From: Ammoniphilus sp. CFH 90114 | Lineage (GTDB): Bacteria; Bacillota; Bacilli; Aneurinibacillales; RAOX-1 | Direction: 5' to 3' | DNA: 64,000 nt | Assembly: GCF_004123195.1 (NCBI RefSeq) | Contig: NZ_SDLI01000004.1 | Span: 248,001-312,000 of the forward strand | Shown here: piece after piece, positions 17,428 through 25,831 of the stretch | Layout of the letters: the number at the start of each line of letters is the position of its first letter | Position numbering within the stretch: the stretch's first letter is position 1 | Notes under the pieces: model-generated | The model's input: the letters and a program-made list of their open reading frames with translations, nothing else | Databases searched by the model: none | Told to the model about the DNA's origin: nothing | Made by a program: the position numbers and the translations under genes

Positions 17428-17540
17428 TCGTATGTGCCTTCCTTTTCCGATTTTGGGCTTGTGGGAGATCATAGCCTTCTTCTATCTTATTAGAAAAGGG
17501 GTTTTGGAATCAACTTGGTGATGCTGGGAATGCGCTAGGC

Positions 17541-17575
17541 ATAAAGAAAGTGCCTCAGAACAAGTCTGAGACACC
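17541..17575 (-). terminator. Terminator of the aminotransferase/NhaC operon
   Basis: On the minus strand GTGTCTCAGA and TCTGAGGCAC pair around a 5-nt loop, followed by TTTCTTT. Confidence 0.8.
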
Positions 17576-17581
17576 TTCCGG

Positions 17582-18751
17582 TTATTTTTTCACTTCTCCC
17601 TCAACCATCTCCGCGAGTTTATCCACATCCTCCATGGTATTACAATAGTAGGGTGAAACCCGAATCCCCCCGATACCACCGATCGAACGCAAGGAAACAT
17701 AAATTCCTTCCGCTTCAAGCTTACCTAGTAGACGCCGTTCTTGCTCTAGACCTCCTGGAAGGGAGAAGGTCACAATCCCAGAACAATGGATACTTTCACT
17801 TCCCCCTAGAATATACTGTTGAAGGCCAAGAGTCTTCAGATGACTCTTTAACCGTTCCGTTAATTGAAGGGTGCTCTTTGCAATGAGATCCATCCCCTTC
17901 TCTTGGATCTCCTGGACCGCGGCCCTTAATCCAACCGCTCCCATCCAGTTTGGGGTCCCACTGGGCTCATACTTTCTCGCCTCTTCTAAAGGGATAAAGC
18001 TATCGAATGCCGTCCTGGTGCGACTTTGCAGATAACTATCCCAGCCTTCCTTAGGCTCATGCACGTTCAGATAGCCGTCAAAAGAGGGATGACAATTCTC
18101 CGCTAGTGCAGGATGTACATACATGATGCCTAATCCGAATGGATTCCCTAGCCATTTATGTCCTCCCGCACAATACGCATGTACGGGAGTATCTATTAAG
18201 TTTCTTGGAAGCACCCCTAGTTCCTGAATCCCATCCACCATCAGAAAGGCCTGATTAGATTCTGCCAATTCATAGAGTCCCTGTAAGTCCGTGCGATAAC
18301 CACTGACTTCCTGTACCGCACTGACCACGAGCACCTTGGTGTTCCGATCCATGACAGACTCAAAATCTTTTACCCCTACTTGCCCGTTGGATGTAACCAC
18401 TTTCCGGATGTCAAATCCTCTTATTTTCTGCGCCTGTTGCCAAACTAAGGTAGAACTCATAAACTCAGTGTCTGGAATGACAACATTATGATGTTTCTCC
18501 AGTTGTAGACCAGATGCTAATGTACCGAGACCATGTGTCGTATTATTTACAAGAGCAATATGTTTACTTTTCACACCTAGCATCTCGGCAGCTTGAATTC
18601 TTGCTTGTTCCACCTCTTCAAACAGCTTAAGCGTTTGTGCGGTTCCAGGCAGTTCCCACTGGCTCATCTTCCTTATGGCCTCGGCTACGGCTGACAGCGT
18701 GGACGGGGCCGGACGCCCCATACATGCATAGTCCATATAACGAATTCGCAC
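17582..18751 (-). CDS. Class V aminotransferase-like PLP enzyme (operon copy 2)
   Basis: A 389-aa fold-type I PLP enzyme. D173 (MVDGIQ) should contact the pyridine nitrogen, and K199 in GGHKWLGNPFG forms the Schiff base. The class includes cysteine desulfurases, isopenicillin N epimerase-like proteins and kynureninase-like enzymes; no conserved cysteine loop proving desulfurase activity was identified. GTG at 18751 follows the TAA of the antiporter gene directly. It is the last gene of a three-gene operon that also carries a related enzyme. Confidence 0.82.
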   Translation of the reverse strand: MRIRYMDYACMGRPAPSTLSAVAEAIRKMSQWELPGTAQTLKLFEEVEQARIQAAEMLGVKSKHIALVNNTTHGLGTLASGLQLEKHHNVVIPDTEFMSSTLVWQQAQKIRGFDIRKVVTSNGQVGVKDFESVMDRNTKVLVVSAVQEVSGYRTDLQGLYELAESNQAFLMVDGIQELGVLPRNLIDTPVHAYCAGGHKWLGNPFGLGIMYVHPALAENCHPSFDGYLNVHEPKEGWDSYLQSRTRTAFDSFIPLEEARKYEPSGTPNWMGAVGLRAAVQEIQEKGMDLIAKSTLQLTERLKSHLKTLGLQQYILGGSESIHCSGIVTFSLPGGLEQERRLLGKLEAEGIYVSLRSIGGIGGIRVSPYYCNTMEDVDKLAEMVEGEVKK

Positions 18752-20206
18752 TTAAGCCTCGATCGTCTGGCCCGGAATCGCCTGAACACCTTGCAATTCC
18801 TTCGCTTCTTCATGATAAGTCTCGCTGTCAATAAAATCTCTTCCCCAACCGCTGAAGGCAGCGAAGATCGTCACAATCATTAAGGCCCAACAATAAAACA
18901 CAAACGGCATCACTCCGACGGGGTTAAATCCTATTGCATTTGCGTCTTTTACCAGATCACCTACAAAGGCAAACGGAATTAATACAGCCACACTATATGG
19001 CAAGAAGCCAATGATAGATGTGGAGCAAGCATCTAGCAGATTACCTCGACGCCATGGTGTAATTTTAAACTTATGTCCTAATCGCCTCACCCAGGGTCCA
19101 AGCATAACCATCGTTGGTGTTCCAGCTGTGGTAAGAGCATTAACCACTAAAGAAACGAATACGATAGCTACTTCGGCTCTCTTCGGAGTAGTGGCAAACT
19201 TTTCTGATTTCTCCATTAGCCATTCAATAAACCCGCCTCTTTGCAAGGTACCAATCATTCCCATTAGGAAGACGGTAAACACAACAACTCCAACCATACC
19301 ATTAACCCCATTAATAATAATACCCGTCGCAGAAAACTCAGCTACATTCACATAGAGAATATCTGACCATTTCAGCAATCCCGTTACTAGTCCAATAAGG
19401 AAACCAAAAGCTGTACTATATAATAAACCGGTCACAAAATGATGACCTCTAACCATTAAAAAGATGAGAAGAATAGGGACGAGTAACATAACAAGACCGT
19501 TTGGTTGTAATTCCATGTCAGCTGCTGTCGCTACGCTTCCAGATTCTCCGAAAGCAAAAATAACATAGAGCAGTAGCGTGATTCCTCCCGCGACGGCCGC
19601 ATACTTCACTCTTGATCTGACCACCTTATCCACTGTCGTCCCTTGGGAGTAAGCGGATACAATGGTAGTATCGGAGATAGGAGCTAAATTATCACCAACA
19701 AACGAACCCCCAATGATCGCTCCAATAAGTAGTACCGGGTCAGCTCCTAAAGCATAACCGACAGGAAACATAATAGGGCTTGTCGCAATTAGTGTCCCTA
19801 CGGCCGTTCCTGTAGACATAGAAAGAATCGCTGCCACCAAGAACGTAATTAAAGGGAACCAGGCAGCACTTGCACCTACTTCAAGAAACACCCAAGCAAG
19901 TCCTTGGATAATCCCAGTAACACCAAGCAACTTGGCCATAATACCGGCTAAGAACCAGGCAAGCATCATGATGGCTAGCATATTCGAGCTAATACCTTCG
20001 ACTAGCGCATCGACATAGGTCTTTTTATTTTTGGCAAGGAGCATTCCAAGAAAAATGCCTAACAACGCCATAGGCCAAAACGCTTCTGGGAGAGCCGCGC
20101 CATTCACACCTAACCATAAGATTCCGATAAACATGGCACAAAAAGGAATAAGAAGTACAGGAACACCGCCATAAAACTCGAGGATCTGTTTGTTTGAATT
20201 TTTCAT
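18752..20206 (-). CDS. NhaC-type Na+/H+ antiporter family transporter
   Basis: A 484-aa protein with about twelve membrane segments. The motif GDNLAPISDTTIVSA and the STGTAVGTL segment are typical of the NhaC family. Some members exchange sodium for protons, others are malate/lactate or amino-acid antiporters. Its position between two class V aminotransferase-like genes suggests it moves the substrate or product of those enzymes (inference). Confidence 0.86.
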   Translation of the reverse strand: MKNSNKQILEFYGGVPVLLIPFCAMFIGILWLGVNGAALPEAFWPMALLGIFLGMLLAKNKKTYVDALVEGISSNMLAIMMLAWFLAGIMAKLLGVTGIIQGLAWVFLEVGASAAWFPLITFLVAAILSMSTGTAVGTLIATSPIMFPVGYALGADPVLLIGAIIGGSFVGDNLAPISDTTIVSAYSQGTTVDKVVRSRVKYAAVAGGITLLLYVIFAFGESGSVATAADMELQPNGLVMLLVPILLIFLMVRGHHFVTGLLYSTAFGFLIGLVTGLLKWSDILYVNVAEFSATGIIINGVNGMVGVVVFTVFLMGMIGTLQRGGFIEWLMEKSEKFATTPKRAEVAIVFVSLVVNALTTAGTPTMVMLGPWVRRLGHKFKITPWRRGNLLDACSTSIIGFLPYSVAVLIPFAFVGDLVKDANAIGFNPVGVMPFVFYCWALMIVTIFAAFSGWGRDFIDSETYHEEAKELQGVQAIPGQTIEA

Positions 20207-20296
20207 ACGCGCCTCCTTTTGTAAATGAAGTATTTGTCAAGCCCTATCCTTTAGTATCGAACCCTAGTACATCCCCCCTTTCATCGTCCATCTCTA

Positions 20297-21430
20297 CTAA
20301 ACCTTTATTTCCTCACAGAGAACATCGATAGCCTTCTTAACATCTCCTTCGGTATTATAGAAATGCGGAGCAATTCGAATGACATTTAAACGGGAAGCGA
20401 CAATAATTCCTCTTTGTTTCATTCTTTGTTCCACTTCGCTGGCATTCGGTACAAATATAGCTGTATTAGAGCCTTTAATCTGAACATCAAGTGGGCTTCT
20501 CACGGCCAACCCTCGCTCAGCAGCATATTGAAGAGCAAATCGTGATAGTTTCTTTAAATGAGGTTCAATCCTATCCATCCCCACTTCGAGAAGGAAATCG
20601 AGAGCTGCTTGTGCTGCAAATCCGTTGATCATCGGTGGGGTCCCTGCATCAAACTTTCGTGCCCCTTCCGCAAACTCCAGTCGCTCAACATCAAAGGCAA
20701 ATGGATTCTCTTGACCAAACCAACCTGTTACTCGTGGCTGAAGTTTCTTCGCCACCTCTTTGTTGACATAAAGAAAAGCAATACCGGGTATTCCCAATAA
20801 GTATTTCTGTAGCCCCGTTGCTAGAAAATCAACCCCCATCTGTTTTACGTCAATCTTTACGTTGCCAGCGGACTGATAAGCATCCACGAACAAATAGGAT
20901 CCTTTCGCGTGAGCGATTCTAGCGATTTGCTCGATATCCTGCTGAAATCCGTTGTAATAGGACACATGAGAAATAGAGGTGATAAGAGTATGATCCTCTA
21001 TATTTTTTTGATAGGCTTCGAGAGGAATTTGACCTTGCTCTGACGAAATAAAATTTACAGTCATATCCTTTTGCGCGAGCCACACGTGGCCAATCGTGGG
21101 AAAATCCATATCTGTAACGAGGACTTGGTTCTTATCCCCCTTAATCTCGAGGCTTGTTGCAATAGCGGATACCGCATGGGAGACAGAAGGAACCACGGCC
21201 ACTTCTTCTACTTCCGCATTAATTAAACGAGCGAAAGATACCCTAGAAGCCTCGACGGCTTCCATCCATCCCATCCAATCCATGCCCTCCTTCTCCCAGG
21301 AGTCCATATATTGGTTGATCGCCTTCTTCACCCTCATACTTAGTGCACTCTGGGAACAACTTGAGAGCTGAACCTGATGTTCAAGAATAGGAAATTCTGC
21401 CCGATAATCAGACAGTTCGATCGATGACAT
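20297..21430 (-). CDS. Class V aminotransferase-like PLP enzyme (operon copy 1)
   Basis: A 377-aa fold-type I PLP enzyme of the cysteine-desulfurase/isopenicillin-epimerase superfamily. FVDAYQS supplies the pyridine-binding Asp, and the Lys of ATGLQKYLLG is the PLP lysine. It differs clearly from the copy at 17582, so the pair are not a recent duplication. ATG at 21430 is 8 nt from GAGGAG and is preferred over GTG at 21439, which abuts it. It leads the operon and is divergent from a Crp/Fnr gene. Confidence 0.82.
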   Translation of the reverse strand: MSSIELSDYRAEFPILEHQVQLSSCSQSALSMRVKKAINQYMDSWEKEGMDWMGWMEAVEASRVSFARLINAEVEEVAVVPSVSHAVSAIATSLEIKGDKNQVLVTDMDFPTIGHVWLAQKDMTVNFISSEQGQIPLEAYQKNIEDHTLITSISHVSYYNGFQQDIEQIARIAHAKGSYLFVDAYQSAGNVKIDVKQMGVDFLATGLQKYLLGIPGIAFLYVNKEVAKKLQPRVTGWFGQENPFAFDVERLEFAEGARKFDAGTPPMINGFAAQAALDFLLEVGMDRIEPHLKKLSRFALQYAAERGLAVRSPLDVQIKGSNTAIFVPNASEVEQRMKQRGIIVASRLNVIRIAPHFYNTEGDVKKAIDVLCEEIKV

Positions 21431-21483
21431 CTGCATCACTCCTCATTAACGTAATTTTTTATTTCATACAAAAGGAGGCAAAA

Positions 21484-22218
21484 ATGAAAACCAAAACCCT
21501 GATCACTGAGTATGATTCCTTATCCCCCTGGCTAGATGAGCTTCCCTTTCAATGGACAACGTTAGAAAAAGAAGGTCAACTGATCGAGTTGAAGAAAGGT
21601 GAGGTGATCTTTCATAGCCACCAGCCATCCGAAAGCGTTTACATTGTTAAGGCTGGTCGAATTCGACTCTTCTCTGTTTCTGAGCTAGGTGATGAAAAAG
21701 CCATTGCTATCATGGGGAGGAACGGACTGTTAGGCGAATGCAGCCTCTTTCAGGAGAAAACCTATTCAACGAATGCCGTTACAGCAAGCCCCTCTCAACT
21801 CATTAAACTTACTGCAGCAACCTTCATGAAAGAAGTCTTGCATGATCCTACATACTGTCTCCAAGTCTGGGAGATGATGAGCGTGAAGATTAGACTGCTA
21901 TCTTTTCATACCACACAACTCGCCTTTCGCTCGTCTTTCCAGCGTACTACTGATATGTTCCTGCAACTTGGGCTTACCTATGGGGATAAGTTAGACGCAA
22001 ACCGAATTCACATCACCATCCCGTTCACCCACCAGGAGATGGCCAACTTAGTTGGGGCGACCAGAGTCACCATCGCCAATCATATCAGAAGCCTGCTCGA
22101 ACTAGGGGTCATATCTAAGTCAGGTAAGGAATATACGATTCAAGATCTGTCCAAACTATTGCAACATGTGAATCATCCTCGCTCTTTCCTTGATTATAAA
22201 AGAGAAGAAGAAAAATAA
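21484..22218 (+). CDS. Crp/Fnr family transcriptional regulator
   Basis: A 244-aa protein with an N-terminal cyclic-nucleotide-binding-type beta barrel (about residues 30-120, with KGEVIFHSHQPSESVYIVKAG) and a C-terminal helix-turn-helix (TIPFTHQEMANLVGATRVTI). No Fnr-type cysteine cluster is seen. ATG at 21484 is 6 nt after AAAGGAGG. It is divergent from the aminotransferase/NhaC operon and is its likely regulator; the ligand is unknown. Confidence 0.87.
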   Translation: MKTKTLITEYDSLSPWLDELPFQWTTLEKEGQLIELKKGEVIFHSHQPSESVYIVKAGRIRLFSVSELGDEKAIAIMGRNGLLGECSLFQEKTYSTNAVTASPSQLIKLTAATFMKEVLHDPTYCLQVWEMMSVKIRLLSFHTTQLAFRSSFQRTTDMFLQLGLTYGDKLDANRIHITIPFTHQEMANLVGATRVTIANHIRSLLELGVISKSGKEYTIQDLSKLLQHVNHPRSFLDYKREEEK

Positions 22219-22317
22219 ATGTAAAGGATTTTACAAAACTAAAAATACTCTATAAAATTTATATTTACAGAAAAAATAGGATATGTTTACTAAAAACAAA
22301 ATTTGAGCAAAGTTTGC

Positions 22318-22625
22318 TTAAATTTCAGGATCTTCCTTGCCTTCGGAGATTGCATGAAGCATATTGGTAGATAAAAAGCCCATAAATCAGGACCAACAGA
22401 GCCTAGCTTGATGTTGGCTCCTTCTAATACTTTTTGGATTTGACTATGCTACCGAGCACGTCCTTCAATAATGCTTCGACTGATAGCGAACCAACTCTCT
22501 TAAACCCCGTTGATTTGGACAGGGAATAAAGCTTGCTTTGAGTAATCCTTGACGGAGCAGTTTGGCAATCTGTTCCGCATCCTTCACATCGGTTTTGCGG
22601 TCTGGAACAGTGCTGAGCTTTATTC
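22318..22625 (-). pseudogene. IS110-family transposase remnant
   Basis: On the minus strand, pieces of an IS110 transposase are readable in shifting frames: VPDRKTDVKDAEQIAKLLRQ, then GLLKASFIP, then KVLEGANIKLGSV and MLHAISEGKEDPE. Frameshifts and stops separate them, and both ends of the gene are missing, so it is dead. It lies in a 1.05-kb stretch without intact genes (22218-23270), next to a tandem repeat array. Nothing else recognisable was seen at 22218-22317 or 22626-22796. Confidence 0.82.
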
Positions 22626-22796
22626 AATATCTCCCGCTTTGAGTAAATTCACAAGTCATTTCGAGCGTCGATTCGCATAGCGATTCAGGCGTTTCTTTCT
22701 GTTGTTTTACATGGTTTAATTCCATATAAAATGAAGTGTGAATATAAGTTGTTTTTTTTACTAACGAACTGGATTGCTTAAAGTTAGTCTTAAAGC

Positions 22797-23100
22797 GAGC
22801 CTCATTCGAACAGTTCAAGCAGAAAATAGCTCTCGCCTGTCAGAATACGAGCCTCATTCGGACAGCCCAAGCAGAAAATAGCTCTCGCCTGTCAGAATAA
22901 GAGCCTCATTCGGACAACTCAAGCAGAAAATAGCTCTCGCCTGTCAGAATAAGAGCCTCATTCGGACAGCTCAAGCAGAAAATAGCTCTCGCCTGTCAGA
23001 ATACGAGCCTCATTCGGACAGCTCAAGCAGAAAATAGCTCTCACCTGTCAGAATACAAGCCTCATTCGGACAGAGCAAAGCGATAAAAGCTTACGCTTGT
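22797..23100. repeat. 52-bp tandem repeat array of hairpin units, about 5.5 copies
   Basis: Units start at 22797, 22849, 22901, 22953, 23005 and 23057, a constant 52 bp. Each contains arms ATTCGGACAG and CTGTCAGAAT enclosing an AGCAGAAAATAGCTCTCG core, so every unit can fold. The last, diverged unit ends in a perfect ATTCGGACA/TGTCCGAAT dyad. There are no unique spacers and no nearby cas genes. Confidence 0.9.
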
Positions 23101-23158
23101 CCGAATGCAATCTATTCCTCCATCGATTCGAGTTCAATAACACAAAACAAAATTAAAA

Positions 23159-23200
23159 AAGGGCTTCTTCCAACATAACAGTTGAGAGAAGCCCTTCTTT
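23159..23200. terminator. Terminator of the 2-oxoacid oxidoreductase operon
   Basis: AAGGGCTTCT and AGAAGCCCTT form a 10-bp stem; the minus-strand transcript then runs into TTTTTTAATT. The plus strand is also T-rich, so it can act in both directions. Confidence 0.8.
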
Positions 23201-23269
23201 TGTAGTTTTTTATGATGTTATTTCGCACTTCTAAACGGAACCTGTTACTTCATCAGAGAACCTCTAGCT

Positions 23270-23692
23270 CTATTTAACCTCTACGCTTTCCTGCGTTAAT
23301 TTTCTTCTCACTTCATCTGGTATCGGATACGCCTTGAGTATACCCTCATCAAATTTTACCCATCCACGCAGCTCATGTCCCTTGCCTGTTAATTCTTCTC
23401 CTCGATAGACCTCATGAACTAACTTGAATGTTTTTTCATTCACTTCGGCCACCCTTGTTACGACACGAATCTCATCATTATAATAGAGGGGTTTTCGGAA
23501 CGTACACCCAACATCAATGATGGGGAAGGCAATCTTTTGCTCCTCCATTAACTCTTTAGGTGCTATCCCAAGCTTTTTAAACAAATGAAACCAACCGATA
23601 TCAAACCATTTAAAGTAATTGGGGTAGTATATGATCCCAGCCATATCGGTATCTCCCCAATAAACATTTAGGTTCACCGTGTTCTCTACCAT
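23270..23692 (-). CDS. Acyl-CoA thioesterase (4-hydroxybenzoyl-CoA thioesterase family)
   Basis: A 140-aa hot-dog-fold thioesterase. W-G-D-T-D16-M-A-G-I-I-Y-Y-P carries the catalytic Asp of the 4HBT/YbgC group. It would hydrolyse an acyl- or aryl-CoA. It is the last gene of the operon that begins with the 2-oxoacid:ferredoxin oxidoreductase, 29 bp after the cyclase gene. A CoA thioester is the expected product of that oxidoreductase, so this enzyme could release the free acid (inference). Confidence 0.86.
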   Translation of the reverse strand: MVENTVNLNVYWGDTDMAGIIYYPNYFKWFDIGWFHLFKKLGIAPKELMEEQKIAFPIIDVGCTFRKPLYYNDEIRVVTRVAEVNEKTFKLVHEVYRGEELTGKGHELRGWVKFDEGILKAYPIPDEVRRKLTQESVEVK

Positions 23693-23721
23693 CCGCTTTC
23701 AAACTCCTCCCTATCTATCTT

Positions 23722-24510
23722 TTATTTTTTAGGTACAAGGGCTATAGGACGAATCGGACTTCCACTACCGTTTGTAATTTTTAATGGTGTAGCGATAATG
23801 ACAGAGCCACGTGGCGGCAATTGATCGACATTAGCCAATTGAGCCAAACCATATCGGTTCGCTTGATGCATATAAAAATGATTGGGGAAAGGTGGGTCAA
23901 AAGTAGCAGCAATCCCGGCATCGGTTCCCACTGTCTCCACACCAAAACCAAGGATATTTCTTTCTTGAGCTAAGAAAATAGAAGCTTCAACTGTTGTCCC
24001 AGGAGTATGGGGCATACCATCCTCACCTATATTAAAGAACTTTTCTGGATCCTGACCATACTTCCCCCAGCCTGTGTAGAGGATAACCCAGGAATGATCT
24101 GGAATACGTCCGTACTTATCTTCATACGCCACAATATCCGCAACAGTCAGACAATAATCAGGATTCTCGGCACTTTGCTGACTGATGTCGATCACACAAG
24201 CTTCTCCAATCATGTTCTTTGCAGGCATAGAATCGACGCTATCACCTTCTTTACCAGAGATCCAATGGTTAGGAGCATCAAAGTGAGTACCACAGTGCTC
24301 GCCGGCAACAAAATCATTCCAATACCAGGCAGGGCCCGCATCGTCATATTGGGACAATTGAATGTATCTGAATCCTCCTGTATTCTTAAATGGTTCTGGA
24401 AGTTGAATCACAGGTGTACTTTCGTTTAATGGTTGGGCAAGATCTACTACTTCGACCTCCCCGTTAATAATTCCCGCCATAAGATTGTTAATTGCTTGAT
24501 TTGAACTCAT
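23722..24510 (-). CDS. Cyclase family protein (kynurenine-formamidase-like)
   Basis: A 262-aa metal-dependent hydrolase of the cyclase family. The signature H72-C-G-T-H76-F-D78-A-P-N-H82-W is the H-x-G-T-H-x-D-x-P-x-H metal site. Members include arylformamidases and isatin hydrolase-like enzymes, which open amide or lactam bonds. Its ATG overlaps the stop of the 98-aa gene by 4 bp. Its substrate in this operon is unknown. Confidence 0.84.
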   Translation of the reverse strand: MSSNQAINNLMAGIINGEVEVVDLAQPLNESTPVIQLPEPFKNTGGFRYIQLSQYDDAGPAWYWNDFVAGEHCGTHFDAPNHWISGKEGDSVDSMPAKNMIGEACVIDISQQSAENPDYCLTVADIVAYEDKYGRIPDHSWVILYTGWGKYGQDPEKFFNIGEDGMPHTPGTTVEASIFLAQERNILGFGVETVGTDAGIAATFDPPFPNHFYMHQANRYGLAQLANVDQLPPRGSVIIATPLKITNGSGSPIRPIALVPKK

Positions 24511-24803
24511 CCCTTATTCCTCCCCTTTAACCATTCAAGAAATTGTGCTTCGTCCATCGTCTTCATGACTTGCTCTATCTCAAGGCGTCTATGCCATGCT
24601 GCCTTTCGCGACTTCCCATAATACTCCTCATGAACCACTTGGCCCTTCTGATTTTTTACGAACAGCGTGGTCTTCCCTAATCGAACGGCATCACCCGCCC
24701 GAAACAACATTTCAAACAAGGCGACAAACGGCTTCCTCCAAGCATGAGAGGTTGCTTCTATTTCAACGAGATAAGGCGTTCCGTTCTTCGTTACAGTTTG
24801 CAT
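24507..24803 (-). CDS. Unknown 98-aa protein in the oxidoreductase operon
   Basis: A basic, soluble 98-aa protein with no recognised domain. It contains aromatic and basic patches (GKSRKAAWHRRLE) and no cysteines. Its start overlaps the end of the beta subunit gene by 13 bp, and its stop overlaps the cyclase start by 4 bp, so it is translated as part of the operon and is probably a real gene. It could be an accessory or assembly factor; this is inference. Confidence 0.7.
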   Translation of the reverse strand: MQTVTKNGTPYLVEIEATSHAWRKPFVALFEMLFRAGDAVRLGKTTLFVKNQKGQVVHEEYYGKSRKAAWHRRLEIEQVMKTMDEAQFLEWLKGRNKG

Positions 24804-25831
24804 AGCTTTTCCAACCTTTTATAATTGCTGTCTACAATGCCTTGCAACTCAGAGATCTCTTCTGGACTAAGATGGGCATACTTTTGCATCGATTGGGTGT
24901 AATCACTGATAGGGCGTCTTTTCCACACTTTGTGCGTAAGCTTGAACTTCCCATTTTCACACTCCCATAAAGGGTAAAGGTTCGTTTCAACAGCGATCTT
25001 CCCCACTTCGATCGTTTTCTCCGTAGGAAACTTCCACCCTGTTGGGCACCCGGAGTAAAGATGAATGTAGGACATCCCATTCTTCACTTGCATTGCTTTC
25101 TTCAGTTTTTCAATATAGTCGGGTAGAAAGGATGGATTCGCTGTCGCCACATAAGGGATCCCATGCTGGGCCATAATCATGGGCATATCTTTTCCCTTCT
25201 GTGACTTTCCTCGGCTGCCATCTCCAATCGGAGTGGTTTGGGTCCATGACCACTTCGGAGTCGTTCCACTCCGCTGTACCCCTGTGTTCATATAAGCTTC
25301 ATTGTCATAACAGATATAGATAATATTCTCTCCACGCTCTGCAGCGCCAGATAAGGATTGGAAGCCTGCGTCAGCGGTTCCTCCATCCCCTGCGAAAGCT
25401 ACGACATTAATATCATCCCGCCCCTGCCTGCGGTAAGCTCGCTTAATTCCTGCTAACATGGCGGCCGTATTATCTAACAAGGGGAAGAATACCGGAATCT
25501 TCGTACCCGCCCCCCCCTGGAACCCTACCACTCCAATTCCACCCATACATCCTGGAGGAATCGCAAGAATGGTGTTCGGTCCTAGGATACGAAGCGTGGT
25601 TCGAAGCGCGAGTTCAGCATGACATCCAAGACAAGCGGAGTTCCCGGGAGAAAGCATATCCTCGACCTTGGTAATTTCCTTGTACGCTTCTTTTATTTGT
25701 TTTTCTTCATTAAATATAAAACCAAAGCGCTTCTTCGTAAAAAACGAATCATCCTTTACAAGGGTTGGCTTCGCTCCTTTCGGAATGGTTGAAAAGTTGA
25801 CGTTATCTCTTTCCCCATCTTTTACTCCCAT
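24791..25831 (-). CDS. 2-oxoacid:ferredoxin oxidoreductase, beta subunit
   Basis: A 346-aa TPP-binding subunit. The GDG...N thiamine-diphosphate motif is at VVAFAGDGGTADAGF with a later YDNEAYMNTG, and early cysteines in SACLGCHAEL help ligate a 4Fe-4S cluster. It matches PorB-type subunits. With the alpha, gamma and delta subunits it would oxidatively decarboxylate a 2-oxoacid to acyl-CoA and CO2, reducing ferredoxin. ATG overlaps the alpha stop by 1 bp. Confidence 0.9.
   Translation of the reverse strand: MGVKDGERDNVNFSTIPKGAKPTLVKDDSFFTKKRFGFIFNEEKQIKEAYKEITKVEDMLSPGNSACLGCHAELALRTTLRILGPNTILAIPPGCMGGIGVVGFQGGAGTKIPVFFPLLDNTAAMLAGIKRAYRRQGRDDINVVAFAGDGGTADAGFQSLSGAAERGENIIYICYDNEAYMNTGVQRSGTTPKWSWTQTTPIGDGSRGKSQKGKDMPMIMAQHGIPYVATANPSFLPDYIEKLKKAMQVKNGMSYIHLYSGCPTGWKFPTEKTIEVGKIAVETNLYPLWECENGKFKLTHKVWKRRPISDYTQSMQKYAHLSPEEISELQGIVDSNYKRLEKLCKL

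Noticed and set aside
22424-22818. Two small minus-strand open frames in the IS region
   Set aside because: They run through the decayed IS110 transposase in wrong frames.
22797-23100. Possible second CRISPR array
   Set aside because: Same reason: constant units with no unique spacers.
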